64,000 bases of DNA from Phycisphaerales bacterium Planc_01 (GCA_001603075.1 LVBB01000024.1:1-64000), one strand, 5' to 3'. Numbered from the stretch's first letter, positions 18,324-27,750 are shown. Notes: a model not told the origin generated them from the letters alone. A program made the numbers and translations.

Positions 18324-19316
18324 CTACGCCTTGCGGGCGCGGATCAGGGAGTGCATGCCTTCGTCCTGGTACAGCAACTCGACGTCGGCGAAGCCGGCCG
18401 TGGTCAGGTCGTCGCGATACTCCTCGAAGGTGTAGGAATTGCCGCCCTCGGTGCCCACGAGCATGTTGACGGCAAACAGCGCGCCGGCCGGCGGTTTCGT
18501 GCGGGACCGGTCCAGCACGACGTCGCGGATCAGCAACGTCCCGCCGGCCGTCAGGGCCGTGTGAATCCTGGCGAGAAGGGCGCGATTCTGCTCGCGGGAG
18601 TTCTGGTGAGCGATGGCGCTGAGCCACGCCAGATCGGCCCCGCCCGGCAGGTCGTCATGGTTGTAGTCACCCGGCACAAGCGCGGCGCGGTCGATCAGGT
18701 TCGCCGCCGCGAGGCGTTCGTTGGCCAATGGGATCACTTCGGGCAGGTCGAACAGGACCGCCGTACCGCTCGGGACAGCCCGCAAAAAGGCAATCGTCCA
18801 GGTGCCCGAAGCGCCGCCGATATCCAGAAGACGCTGGAATTTCAACGGTCCCAGCCGCTCGATCACCGTCGGGGCGATGGGGCCGCTGAAGACGTCCATC
18901 GCACCGATGAACGCCTCGATGTCGGCGGCCTCACCGCGTATGCTCGGGGTCCGTTCGGCAGGACCGCCGTCACGAACGACCCTGGCAAGCTGGCTCCAGC
19001 GGCGAAGGCAGTTGGCCTGATGGCGCAGTGCGGCCAGGACATTGTTCGTCGAATCGGCGCTGAGCAGGCCAGCGACCCCCGGTGGGACCTCGTAGCCGGC
19101 ATCCGTCTTCTCAAGGAGTGCCAGGGCCGCGAGGGCGTCGAGCAGAATCGTGGTGGCCCGCACGTCGCAGCGGAGGGTCTCCGCCAGGGCCACAGCGCTC
19201 ATTGGCCTGCGGGAAAGAACCGTGAGAATGTCCAGGTCCGCCGCCGCCGAGATGAGACAGGCCGGCTGGAATGCCCGAACCGTTTCCATCAGTCGTGCCT
19301 CTGTCCACGGTTGCAT
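18324..19316 (-). CDS. SAM-dependent O-/N-methyltransferase with dimerisation domain
   Basis: This protein of about 330 residues has the two-part layout of the plant-type O-methyltransferase/hydroxyindole family. An N-terminal winged-helix dimerisation domain (to about residue 105) contains MSAVALAETLRCDVRATTILLDAL. A Rossmann SAM domain follows, with motif I LLDIGGASGTW, an acidic ribose-binding DLPEV and LLIRDVVLD. The substrate is unknown. The ATG at 19316 was preferred; an ATG at 19364 and a GTG at 19322 are also open. The gene stands alone between the ABC operon and a divergent lipoprotein gene. Confidence 0.85.
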   Translation of the reverse strand: MQPWTEARLMETVRAFQPACLISAAADLDILTVLSRRPMSAVALAETLRCDVRATTILLDALAALALLEKTDAGYEVPPGVAGLLSADSTNNVLAALRHQANCLRRWSQLARVVRDGGPAERTPSIRGEAADIEAFIGAMDVFSGPIAPTVIERLGPLKFQRLLDIGGASGTWTIAFLRAVPSGTAVLFDLPEVIPLANERLAAANLIDRAALVPGDYNHDDLPGGADLAWLSAIAHQNSREQNRALLARIHTALTAGGTLLIRDVVLDRSRTKPPAGALFAVNMLVGTEGGNSYTFEEYRDDLTTAGFADVELLYQDEGMHSLIRARKA

Positions 19317-19473
19317 CGCCACGATTCTCCCTTTTGTTGGACGCGCCGCGTCACCGTGCCGCAACGGAAGGGCAGGGTACGGAAGACCTTACGAACAACT
19401 GATCGTACCAGCGACGCAGGCGAAAAGACACGAATTTCCGGGGCGCTTCGCCACAGTTTTTCGGCACTGGCCC

Positions 19474-19502
19474 TTGACGAGGTTGCCAAGTTGGGATTTA
19501 CT
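19474..19502 (+). promoter_or_regulatory. Predicted sigma-70-type promoter for the lipoprotein gene
   Basis: TTGACG at 19474-19479 and TTTACT at 19497-19502 are separated by 17 bases. They lie about 120 bases before the start at 19621. The -35 element is good and the -10 moderate. Confidence 0.45.
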
Positions 19503-19620
19503 ATGGCCTTTAGCATGCTGGAGTCGCAGCTTGGGTTCCACTCGGTGGCGCAGACGCGTCCGACGGGACCTGGCCCGAACCGGCAGATAGGCGAATGGAC
19601 AGTTGAAAGGAGACTTTCCG

Positions 19621-20412
19621 ATGACAAGGACCGTTATCATTGCCACAACCCTGCTCTTGCTGGTCGCCGCCGTGGGATGCACCCCTTCGGATCGCGGATT
19701 AGGTCACAGACTGCCCCAGCGAACGACTTATGCCAGCCCAATGCCGGCTGCGGAAGCAGACCAGGTCGTCGGCTCCACCGACGAGGTGGATCTCGTAGAA
19801 CAGGTGGCGACGCATCGGCGGTCCTACCGTCGCAGCCTGGAGCTGCTCGTCACGCACTACACGGTCGTCGGGGACAATCGCAAGCTCAAGTGGGCCCAGG
19901 AAGAGCTGCGGGCCCTGGACCGGATGCCACAGTATCGCTATATCATCGACGCCCAGGTGATGCCGGCGGACCTGCGGGCGGTGACCCGAATCCCCGCAGC
20001 GGACGAGATGTATCTGGACGCGGTCGAAACGCAGCGACAGGCCGAGCCGATCGGGATCCTCAAAGATGAAGAGCTGTTGCGGGTTGCCCTGTCGAAGTAC
20101 AACGCGTTGATCCGCCAGTATCCGAACTCGGATAAGATCGACGATGCCGCATACCGGGCGGCGGGAATCTACGAGTATTTCAAGGACTATGAGATCGCCC
20201 TGCTCTACTACCAGCGTGCGTATCAGTGGGACGCGGACACGCCGTACCCCGCGAGGTTCCGTGCCGCCTCGGTCCTCGACCGAAGGCTGCGACGCCGCGG
20301 CGAAGCCCTGGAACTGTATCAGGAAGCCGTGCTCAGAGAGGGCGACCGATACGACGAGTGGAAGATGTATGGCGAGCGACGCATCAGAGAACTCAGCACT
20401 TCCGAGAACTGA
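19621..20412 (+). CDS. Lipoprotein with tetratricopeptide-like helices
   Basis: This protein of about 263 residues has a signal peptide ending in a lipobox (VAAVGC). The mature part has a low-complexity linker and then TPR-like helical pairs, such as ALSKYNALIRQYPNSDKIDDAAYRAA-type text near residues 155-190 and YYQRAYQW with LELYQEAV further on. This resembles BamD/YbgF-type or tetratricopeptide envelope lipoproteins, so an outer-membrane-side scaffold role is inferred. AAAGGAGA lies 7 bases before the ATG at 19621; an in-frame ATG at 19603 has no such site. A strong terminator follows, so it is probably monocistronic. Confidence 0.75.
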   Translation: MTRTVIIATTLLLLVAAVGCTPSDRGLGHRLPQRTTYASPMPAAEADQVVGSTDEVDLVEQVATHRRSYRRSLELLVTHYTVVGDNRKLKWAQEELRALDRMPQYRYIIDAQVMPADLRAVTRIPAADEMYLDAVETQRQAEPIGILKDEELLRVALSKYNALIRQYPNSDKIDDAAYRAAGIYEYFKDYEIALLYYQRAYQWDADTPYPARFRAASVLDRRLRRRGEALELYQEAVLREGDRYDEWKMYGERRIRELSTSEN

Positions 20413-20449
20413 TGCCATCGAACAGGTTCGTTGGCCAAACGCCTTTTCG

Positions 20450-20480
20450 GGGCCTGACGCAGCGTCAGGCCCTTTTTTTT
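20450..20480 (+). terminator. Intrinsic (rho-independent) terminator
   Basis: A GC-rich perfect inverted repeat, GGGCCTGAC and GTCAGGCCC with a 5-base loop, is followed directly by eight T residues at 20473-20480. It lies 38 bases after the lipoprotein stop and separates that gene from tilS. Confidence 0.9.
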
Positions 20481-20516
20481 GGTGTTGCGGGGCTTGCCTG
20501 AGAAACCGTACGGGAA

Positions 20517-21944
20517 ATGGGCATGGAGCCGCTTGAGCGGAAGGTGGCGGATTTCGTCCGGGACAACGATCTGTTCGCGGGAGCCGGACGGATTCTGCTG
20601 GCCGTCTCCGGTGGCGCCGATTCCATCGCCCTGCTGCACGCGATGCATCGACTGACGCAGCGTGGCGTGATCGCGGCCGAATTGCTCTGCGCCCATCTCA
20701 ATCACGGGTTGCGAGGGGCAGCCGCCGATGGCGATGAGGATTTCGTGGTCCGGCAGGCACGCGAGCTGGACCTGCCCATCGTCGTCAGAGCCATCGACGT
20801 GAAGGCCCATGCCCGCCAACACCAACTCTCCATCGAGACGGCGGCACGGCAGCAACGTCTGAACTGCCTTGCCCAGATCGCCCGCGAATGCAACTGCCCG
20901 TCGGTCGCGATGGGCCACCAGAAAGACGACAACGCCGAGACCGTCCTGCATCGGCTCGAACGCGGGACGGGCTTTCGCGGTCTGGCGGGTATTCACCCGA
21001 TGCGACGAGCCGGGGCGAACCTTACGTTCGTCCGCCCACTGCTCTGCTGCTCGCGTGCCGAAATCGTTGAGTATCTCCAATCGAGAGACCTGACCTGGCG
21101 GGAGGACCATACCAACGTGGACTGCATCCACGCCCGCAATCGCATTCGGCATCGGCTGCTCCCGGCCCTTCAGGCGGAGTCCTGCGGCTCGCTCGTCGAG
21201 GAACTGGCGGCCCTTGCGTCTTCGGCGCAAAGGCTTCACAACCGAGTCGCGGCCGAGGCGATGAGAGCGGCTGGAGAACACGCCGTGTCGGGCCCAGAGG
21301 AAGCCACCGTTAGTGCGGAGACGCTGAGCGGGCTTCCCAGACCGGTCGCCGTCGAACTGCTCCGGCAACTGCTGACCACGCTGGGCCTCGGTGAACGAGA
21401 CCTCACCCGGCGACACTATGAAGAGCTGTTGGGACTCGCCCGACCATCTCCGCGGAAGAGAAGGTTGAGTCTCCCCGACAACTTCTCGGCGCAGCGTGAA
21501 TCCACTACAGTCGTTCTCCGGCGGCCGAGGCCCCAGAGCGAGGACCGGCCCAGCCCCGTCGAGCTGTGCATTCCCGGCACGACCCAATTCGGGCCCTGTC
21601 GCATCGACGCCCGTCTCCACGATGCAACACCAGTGGACAGAGCCGCCATCGCCGCCAACGGGAACCCGTTCGTGGAGCACCTCGATTTCGACCGCATCCG
21701 CCTGCCCGTCGTCGTGCGGGCTCGCCGAGACGGCGACCGCTTCATTCCGCTTGGCCAGCACAGCGAGAAGAAGCTCGGCAAATTCCTCACCGCCGCCCGA
21801 GTGCCCGAAACGATGCGTATACGAACCTTTGTGATCGAGGATGCAGAGAGAATCCTCTGGGCCTGTCCCATCCGTATCAGCGAACACGTCAAGGTCACGG
21901 AGAAGACGTCGATCATCCTTGATCTGAGGATCATGGAGGTGTAA
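20517..21944 (+). CDS. tilS: tRNA(Ile)-lysidine synthase
   Basis: This 475-residue cytoplasmic enzyme converts the wobble C34 of the CAU-anticodon tRNA-Ile to lysidine with ATP and lysine, so that it reads AUA. The PP-loop ILLAVSGGADSIALLHAM lies near residues 26-43. It is followed by the family pattern MGHQKDDNAETVLHRLERG and a TilS C-terminal domain (FIPLGQHSEKKLGKFL, near residue 412). Length and domain order match full-length TilS. An ATG six bases downstream is equally possible. The gene is essential in most bacteria. It is followed by a pilT-like gene after 39 bases, possibly co-transcribed. Confidence 0.93.
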   Translation: MGMEPLERKVADFVRDNDLFAGAGRILLAVSGGADSIALLHAMHRLTQRGVIAAELLCAHLNHGLRGAAADGDEDFVVRQARELDLPIVVRAIDVKAHARQHQLSIETAARQQRLNCLAQIARECNCPSVAMGHQKDDNAETVLHRLERGTGFRGLAGIHPMRRAGANLTFVRPLLCCSRAEIVEYLQSRDLTWREDHTNVDCIHARNRIRHRLLPALQAESCGSLVEELAALASSAQRLHNRVAAEAMRAAGEHAVSGPEEATVSAETLSGLPRPVAVELLRQLLTTLGLGERDLTRRHYEELLGLARPSPRKRRLSLPDNFSAQRESTTVVLRRPRPQSEDRPSPVELCIPGTTQFGPCRIDARLHDATPVDRAAIAANGNPFVEHLDFDRIRLPVVVRARRDGDRFIPLGQHSEKKLGKFLTAARVPETMRIRTFVIEDAERILWACPIRISEHVKVTEKTSIILDLRIMEV

Positions 21945-21983
21945 TCTCTACCGACCGATGAGAACAGCAAAAGGAGGGATGAG

Positions 21984-23012
21984 ATGATCGCTCGTAAGCA
22001 GTTGCTGGAGCATGCCAAGGCACAGGGGGCCACGGACATTCATATCTGCGCCGGGGCGCCGGTTCTCTTTCGCATCGGCGGCAAGCTTGTGCCCGTGACA
22101 AAGGAGAAGCTCACCGCCCAACAGAGCCAGGAGATCGCGTACGATCTTCTAACGGTCGAGCAGAGAAGGCTCTTCGAGGAACGGTTGGACTACGACCTCA
22201 TGCTGGCCGAAGACAACGGACGCTATCGCATCAACATAGGGTACTTCGACAGCGCCGTCGGCGCGACGATTCGCATTCTTCCCGCCTATGCCAGGACGAT
22301 CGCCGAGCTGTTTCTCCCGGACGTCGTCAGGGATCTGGCCCATCGACGCAAAGGCCTGGTCCTGATCACCGGCGCGACCAGCCAGGGCAAGACCACCACA
22401 ATGACCGCGATGATCGACGAGGTCAATACCACCCGCGAGAAACACATCATCACCATCGAGGACCCGATCGAATATACCCACGTGAACAAGACCGGCGTGG
22501 TCCGTCAGCGTGAGATCGGCCGCGACACGCAATCGTTCCAAAGCGGGCTGCGGGCGGCCCTGCGTCAGGACCCCGACGTGATCGCTATCGGAGAAATGCG
22601 AGACTATGAGACGATCAAGATCGCGCTGACAGCGGCTGAGACGGGCGTGCTCGTGCTCTCGACGCTGCACGTGATCTCGATCGACAAGATTCTCGAACGC
22701 CTGCTCAGCTATGCGCCGGCACACGATGAGGGGCAACTGCGGTTTCTGCTGGCCGAATCGCTTCAGGGCGTCATCCATCAGGAGCTGGTCCCCACCGTGG
22801 ATGGCCGCCAGCGGGTGGCCTGCGAGGTGCTGGTGATGACCAGCGCGAGCAGGAACATCATCCGTCGCAAAGGCGGCTACTTTCTGCGAAGCGTGATCGA
22901 GACGGGCAAGAAACATGGCATGGTGACGATGGAGGAATCGATCCACAGCCTGCTCGATCAGAAGATCATCACCGAGGCCGTTGCCGAGAGCATCCTGGCC
23001 AACTACAAGTAG
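21984..23012 (+). CDS. pilT: PilT-like type IV pilus/secretion ATPase
   Basis: This 342-residue protein has the PilT layout: an N-terminal PAS-like region (ATDIHICAGAPVLFRIGG) and a RecA-like ATPase core. Walker A is GATSQGKTTT, where most PilT proteins have GPTGSGKS(T/T). The Asp box (IITIEDPIEY), Walker B (DPDVIAIGEMRD) and His box (STLHVISID) are present. PilT hexamers power pilus retraction and twitching at the inner membrane. GGAGG lies 6 bases before the ATG. No pilin or PilB/PilC gene is in the window, so a retraction role is inferred from the family alone; the secretin-like gene at the left edge might be a partner. Confidence 0.85.
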   Translation: MIARKQLLEHAKAQGATDIHICAGAPVLFRIGGKLVPVTKEKLTAQQSQEIAYDLLTVEQRRLFEERLDYDLMLAEDNGRYRINIGYFDSAVGATIRILPAYARTIAELFLPDVVRDLAHRRKGLVLITGATSQGKTTTMTAMIDEVNTTREKHIITIEDPIEYTHVNKTGVVRQREIGRDTQSFQSGLRAALRQDPDVIAIGEMRDYETIKIALTAAETGVLVLSTLHVISIDKILERLLSYAPAHDEGQLRFLLAESLQGVIHQELVPTVDGRQRVACEVLVMTSASRNIIRRKGGYFLRSVIETGKKHGMVTMEESIHSLLDQKIITEAVAESILANYK

Positions 23013-23050
23013 CCCGCGGCGGACGCATGTCGTCCTCGAAGCGGTCGCGG

Positions 23051-25201
23051 TCAGAAATCGCAGAGGCCCGAGATGCAGCCGCCGGAGTAGTCGTTCTCCA
23101 CCGACACCAGTTCACCGGGCGAACCCTGTCCACGGGCATCCGGTTGGCCCATCGACAGCACCTGCTCGCTCTTGGAGCCGTAGCGGTAGACCGTGATGCC
23201 CTTGCACTTCAGTCGGTGGGCCGCCAGATAGATCTCGCGGACGTCGTCCAGTGTTGCGTCGGCCGGCAGGTTGATCGTCTTGGAGACGGCGTTGTCGGTG
23301 TACTTCTGAAACGCCGCCTGGATCGCCAGGTGCTGCCGGGCCGGCACGTCGAACGTCGTCGCGAACAGTCTTCTCATCTCCGGCGGCACCCCTTTGACGT
23401 TTTCCAGCGATCCGCTCCGTGCGACCTCGGCCAGCAGTTCCCGACGGAAGAACCCTCGGTTGCGGGCGATTGTCTCGAACCACGGGTTCGTCTCGAAAAG
23501 ACGCGTCCCGGAAAGGACGTTGCGGACAAAGCTGACAGCAAAGAGCGGCTCGATGCCACTGGAGCAACCGGCGATGATGCTGATCGTTCCGGTCGGGGCA
23601 ATCGTGTTGACCGTGGCGTTGCGGAGTTTGCGACCGCCTTTGGCGTGGATCGATCGCCGAAACGCGGGGAAAGCTCCCCTGTCGCGAGCCAGTTGCGCCG
23701 AGGCGTTGAGCGACTCGGTGCGGATGAATCGCATGAGCCGGCGCGCGAATGTCACCGCCTGCGGTGAAGCATAGGTGATGCCCAGACGAATCAGCATATC
23801 CGCAAACCCCATCACTCCCAGGCCGATCTTCCGGTTGCGCCTGGTCACGTCGGCAATGGACTCGAGCGGATAGCGATTGACATCGATCACGTCATCGAGA
23901 AACCGCACGCCCCAATGGACACGGTCTCGCAGCCTGTCCCAGTCGACCGCAGGAGCTTTCGCCCGGCCCTGCCGTTCCGTGACCATTCGGGCCAGGTTGA
24001 TCGAGCCAAGGATGCAGCTTTCGAACGGCAACAGGGGGACTTCGCCGCAGGGATTGGTCGCCTCGATCGCCCCCTGCTGCGGTGTAGGATTATGGCGGTT
24101 GATGGGGTCGAGAAAGACCAGCCCCGGATCGCCCGTCCGCCAGGCGGCGTTGACCATCCTGTCGAACAAAGCGCCGGCGTTGATCCGCCCGGCGCGTCGG
24201 CCGGTCCGCGGATTGATCAGGGCAAACGCCCTGTCACTCGCTACCGCCCGCATGAATCTGTCCGTGACGCCGACGGAGAGATTGAAATTCGCCAGGACGC
24301 CGCTGCGACCCTTCGCCTCGATGAACTCGACGATGTCCGGATGGTCGCAGCGCAGGATGCCCATGTTGGCCCCCCGGCGCTTGCCGCCCTGGACGATGAT
24401 CTCCGTCGCCTTGTCGAAGATGCTCAAAAACGAAATGGGGCCGGAGGCATGCCCCTGCGTCGAGGCAACGACATCGCCGCGAGGCCGAAGCCGGGAGAAC
24501 GCGAACCCCGTGCCGCCGCCGGTCTGGTGGATGCGGGCCATTTCTCCGAGTGCCTTGAAAATCCCCTCGATCGAGTCTTCAATGGGAATGACGAAACAGG
24601 CCGAAAGCTGGCCGAGACGCGTGCCGGCGTTCATCAGGGTCGGCGAATTCGGCAGGAATTCCAGATTCCGCATCATCTCGTAGAATCGCTGCCGCGCCTC
24701 GTCCGAGACCGCAGGCGATCCATAGTTCGCCTCCGCCTGGGCCACGTGCCGAGCCACCCTGTCGAACAGCTCACTCGGCGTCTCGACAACCCGACGGGGC
24801 GGGTCCCTGAGCAAGTACCGCCTCTTGAGCACCTCGATGGCGTTGACCGACAGCTTCAGATCGTCTCTCGAACCCAAGGCCACCTTGGCCAGGCGTATCT
24901 GCGAGCGGTCCTCACGATACAGGATATACGCCTTGGCGACGCGACGGTGTCCCTCGCTCATCAGGACCGTCTCGACCACGTCCTGAATGTCTTCGATGCC
25001 GGGGACTCCCTTGCCGTAGCGTCGGACCAGATGACCGATGACGCCTCGCGTCGTTTCGGCCGCGACCTTGCCCGCCCGCTTCGTATCGCGGAAGACCTCA
25101 AACGCCGCACGTTCGATGGCGTCCTGAATTCGCCTCCCATCGAACGGCACCACACGACCGTCGCGCTTTCTCACTCCACCCGGCACCCTGACACGGCTCA
25201 T
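23051..25201 (-). CDS. nrdJ: Adenosylcobalamin-dependent (class II) ribonucleotide reductase
   Basis: This 716-residue cytoplasmic enzyme reduces ribonucleotides to deoxyribonucleotides with a B12 radical. An ATP-cone (residues about 5-95) provides allosteric control. The catalytic barrel shows NSPTLMNAGTRLGQLSACFVI-type text, NPCGEVPLLPFESCILGSINLARM-type text around residues 385-410, and PTGTISIIAGCSSGIEPLFA. The C-terminal tail ends with CISGLC, the redox Cys pair that re-reduces the active site. No NrdB gene is near, fitting class II. The ATG at 25201 was chosen because the ATP-cone begins there; longer frames lack a conserved N-terminus. GTG at 25204 follows GGGAGA. Confidence 0.93.
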   Translation of the reverse strand: MSRVRVPGGVRKRDGRVVPFDGRRIQDAIERAAFEVFRDTKRAGKVAAETTRGVIGHLVRRYGKGVPGIEDIQDVVETVLMSEGHRRVAKAYILYREDRSQIRLAKVALGSRDDLKLSVNAIEVLKRRYLLRDPPRRVVETPSELFDRVARHVAQAEANYGSPAVSDEARQRFYEMMRNLEFLPNSPTLMNAGTRLGQLSACFVIPIEDSIEGIFKALGEMARIHQTGGGTGFAFSRLRPRGDVVASTQGHASGPISFLSIFDKATEIIVQGGKRRGANMGILRCDHPDIVEFIEAKGRSGVLANFNLSVGVTDRFMRAVASDRAFALINPRTGRRAGRINAGALFDRMVNAAWRTGDPGLVFLDPINRHNPTPQQGAIEATNPCGEVPLLPFESCILGSINLARMVTERQGRAKAPAVDWDRLRDRVHWGVRFLDDVIDVNRYPLESIADVTRRNRKIGLGVMGFADMLIRLGITYASPQAVTFARRLMRFIRTESLNASAQLARDRGAFPAFRRSIHAKGGRKLRNATVNTIAPTGTISIIAGCSSGIEPLFAVSFVRNVLSGTRLFETNPWFETIARNRGFFRRELLAEVARSGSLENVKGVPPEMRRLFATTFDVPARQHLAIQAAFQKYTDNAVSKTINLPADATLDDVREIYLAAHRLKCKGITVYRYGSKSEQVLSMGQPDARGQGSPGELVSVENDYSGGCISGLCDF

Positions 25202-25364
25202 CACGGCGAATCTCCCACGGCGGTCACCCTCACCGACCGCCCCATCTGCCAAATGGCAATCGCCCCCCTTCCGTCTACCATAAGGCCGCAAACGACAAAC
25301 CACCAAGAGTTTTTGCGGTTTTCTTGCCTGCCCGTTCGTGAACGGCGGAATTCTATCAAGATTC

Positions 25365-25394
25365 TTGACTCGATGTACGATCTAAGGATATAAG
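25365..25394 (+). promoter_or_regulatory. Predicted sigma-70 promoter for the Wza-like gene
   Basis: TTGACT at 25365-25370 and TATAAG at 25389-25394 are separated by 18 bases and lie about 80 bases before the GTG at 25472. This is one of the best promoter matches in the window. Confidence 0.65.
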
Positions 25395-25471
25395 CTCTCG
25401 CGCCGAGTTTCCATACGGCTGCCGAGCACGAAGACATAGTCCCATAACAATAGACGAAAAGGAGAGTCAGA

Positions 25472-26236
25472 GTGAATCCATCGAAACCACTTGGGCTCGT
25501 AGCTATTCTGCTCGCCGTCAGCCTGGTCGCCGGGTGCTTTTCTTCGAATCCCGAAGATATCCGCGCCTTCGTGAAACCCTATGAAGTCGACGTGACCGCC
25601 GAGAACTACACGTTCCAGCCCCCGGACGAAGTCGAGATTCACTGCGCCGACGTGCCGCAGATCGACATGCAACGTCAGCGTATTCGTCCGGACGGCAAGA
25701 TCAGTTTCGAGGCCCTCGGTGAAATCGAGGTGGCCGGCAAGACCCCACGGGAAGTCGCCGTGATCCTCGAGGAGAAGGTCGCCCAGCTCTATGCCCTCCC
25801 CGGCGACAACCCGATCGACGTGCGTGTCGCCGCGTACGCCAGCAAACTCTACTATATCGTCGGCCAGGTGGCGCGGCCCGGTCCGCGGACCTACACCGGT
25901 CGCGACTCCGTCGTAACCGCCCTCATCGATGCCCAGCCGAACCCCATGGCCTGGGAGAAGCGGGTCCAGGTCGTTCGGCCGTCGGCCACCGAGGATGAGA
26001 GACCGATGATCTTCGAGGTCAACTACACCCGAATCGTCAAGCACGGTGACACAACCAAGAACGTGCTCCTGGAAGAAGGCGACATCGTGTTCGTGCCGCC
26101 GACGATCCTGGCGTCCATCGGTCTGCTGATCGAAGAGTTTATCAGCCCCGTCGCAAGGGCCTTCTACGGCGCCTATCTCGTCCAGAACCCGCCGTCGAGC
26201 GGAGGCAGCTATACGCCAACCGGCGCCCGCTACTGA
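25472..26236 (+). CDS. Polysaccharide export lipoprotein (Wza/GfcE-type, Poly_export plus SLBB)
   Basis: This 254-residue outer-membrane-directed lipoprotein begins with a GTG, six bases after GGAGA. A lipobox (VAGC) ends the signal. Residues about 45-115 form a Poly_export domain (FQPPDEVEIHCADVP, then RIRPDGKISFEALGEIEVAGKTPREV). A SLBB domain follows (YYIVGQVARPGPRTYTGRDSVVTAL). Wza-type proteins form the outer-membrane channel for exopolysaccharide and work with a Wzc-type kinase; the matching kinase gene is at 36388. It is shorter than Wza (about 380 residues), so it has a single SLBB repeat. A good promoter lies upstream. Confidence 0.9.
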   Translation: MNPSKPLGLVAILLAVSLVAGCFSSNPEDIRAFVKPYEVDVTAENYTFQPPDEVEIHCADVPQIDMQRQRIRPDGKISFEALGEIEVAGKTPREVAVILEEKVAQLYALPGDNPIDVRVAAYASKLYYIVGQVARPGPRTYTGRDSVVTALIDAQPNPMAWEKRVQVVRPSATEDERPMIFEVNYTRIVKHGDTTKNVLLEEGDIVFVPPTILASIGLLIEEFISPVARAFYGAYLVQNPPSSGGSYTPTGARY

Positions 26237-26285
26237 TGGCCGGATGGGAAGGTTCTTCGGACAGGCCCCACCGGAAGACAGACGT

Positions 26286-27098
26286 ATGAACGCACGGCGA
26301 TTGCTGAAGCTGACACACTTGGCCAGCATGATGTGGTTCATGCTCTGCGTGGGCTATATCGTCGTGCGGGCGTTGTACGAGGCCGGGTTCCGCTGGTGGG
26401 TGATCTTCACCCTTTCGGGTCACTCGGCGCTGGCGGTTTTCCTGCTGGTCAGCCTGTATCTGTTCGCCGTGTTTCGCGGCGTGGGCAGCGCGCAGCATAT
26501 CGCGCAGGAACACCCTCTGACGAGCACGCAATACTATATGGGGCTCTACGTCGCAGCCCCCCTGCTGGGCGGCCTGGCGGGCGTCCTCGGCATGTTGGGA
26601 GTCAGCGATCCGCACCGATTCCTCGCGGGGATTTCGCTGGGGACGCTGGGAACGACGTTTGCGGTCTGGGTCCTCATCGACCCGGTTGCCGGTCTGGTCG
26701 AGATGCTCCTGCCGGACAGCCGCAGACACCGAGCCGAGCGTCTGGCCAAAATCGAGGCCGAGCGGCGGGCCCGTCACGAACGACGGGAGCGTCTGCTGGC
26801 CGAGGCCTTCGCGCGCGAGGCCCAGGAGCGACAGCGCTGGCAGGAACGGCTCCAGCCGCACGCCGAGCGATTGGCCGGACTCCTTGCAACCGATGCCACC
26901 GGCCTGCACAAGGCCGAACAGGAGGCTGTCGATATCGGCGCCAAGGCATGGCGGCTCGGCGGCCTGACGTGCATGCGCCAACTGCGCGACATGGCCATCG
27001 AGATCCGCAAGGGCCAATCCGGACGGACCGAGTCCGTCGATTATGTCTCCTACTGGTGGGACGGAATCGGAGATTGGCGAAGGCCGTCGCTGGGCTGA
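26286..27098 (+). CDS. Predicted inner-membrane protein with charged helical tail
   Basis: I do not recognise a family for this protein of about 270 residues. The first 140 residues contain four hydrophobic segments (near 10-32, 38-60, 82-105 and 112-135). The remainder is a charged, Arg/Glu/Ala-rich region (residues about 140-190) likely to form a long cytoplasmic helix, followed by a short globular end. The gene begins 49 bases after the Wza-like gene and is presumably co-transcribed, so a role in polysaccharide export or its control is possible. The frame is open to 26244, but the ATG at 26286 precedes the first membrane segment directly. Confidence 0.6.
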   Translation: MNARRLLKLTHLASMMWFMLCVGYIVVRALYEAGFRWWVIFTLSGHSALAVFLLVSLYLFAVFRGVGSAQHIAQEHPLTSTQYYMGLYVAAPLLGGLAGVLGMLGVSDPHRFLAGISLGTLGTTFAVWVLIDPVAGLVEMLLPDSRRHRAERLAKIEAERRARHERRERLLAEAFAREAQERQRWQERLQPHAERLAGLLATDATGLHKAEQEAVDIGAKAWRLGGLTCMRQLRDMAIEIRKGQSGRTESVDYVSYWWDGIGDWRRPSLG

Positions 27099-27177
27099 TC
27101 GGCGCGCCGGCGGATCTTCATGATCCCAGCAAACCACGCTGTCCGGCGCGCGACGCCGCAGTCTTTTCAACCGTCTC

Positions 27178-27750
27178 TCACCCCTTCACGGAGCGACGAC
27201 GCCTCAACGCCAGCAAAGCCCCCAAGCCAAGCAGACCGACCGTAGCCGGTTCCGGAATCGGTTCCCCCAGATTGTAGACAGCCGTCAAGGTCGACGAGCC
27301 CAGCGTAACGCGCGACCCGCTGATGCCGGCGTCGATATCCATGTACACATACAGGCTGCCGTCGTTCCACAGATCGGCCAGGACGGACGCCGGCAGATTG
27401 AACGAGGTCGAACCCCACGTCCAGTCCCCGGTCTCGCCCAGGATGCCCAGGCGAACGCCGTTGACGTAGATCACATTCTGCATCCCGGCATCGACGTCCC
27501 AGGTGCTCAGAGACAGGGTCGCCGAGAGGATCCCGTTGGCGCCGGCCGGCGCGGTCAGTTCGTGGGTCCAGCCCCAATCCTGCCACATGCCCCGATGGTG
27601 CGGGGGATGGTCCAGGATCGAGCCGGGCTCGGCGAAATACTCGTCGTACGAGTAGTCGAGGGTCTGACTGACACTGACGGTGTCGGCATGCACCACGCCG
27701 CAGAGAAGGACCGCACAGGCGGCCACCACGGCTATCGCTACTGCTCTCAT
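27178..27750 (-). CDS. PEP-CTERM exosortase substrate protein
   Basis: This 190-residue exported protein has a signal peptide (AVAIAVVAACAVLLCGVVHA) and ends with the classical PEP-CTERM sorting signal: PEPATVGLLGLGALLALRRRRSVKG, cut here as PEP motif, hydrophobic stretch, RRRR. The mature part (residues about 25-165) is a beta-sandwich-like domain with Trp/Asp-rich strands (NGVRLGILGETGDWTWG). Exosortases cleave such tails after the PEP motif during export. The start at 27750 has GGAGG 7 bases upstream, in a purine-rich run; a longer frame to 28056 has no site. The ligand or role of the domain is unknown. Confidence 0.88.
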   Translation of the reverse strand: MRAVAIAVVAACAVLLCGVVHADTVSVSQTLDYSYDEYFAEPGSILDHPPHHRGMWQDWGWTHELTAPAGANGILSATLSLSTWDVDAGMQNVIYVNGVRLGILGETGDWTWGSTSFNLPASVLADLWNDGSLYVYMDIDAGISGSRVTLGSSTLTAVYNLGEPIPEPATVGLLGLGALLALRRRRSVKG

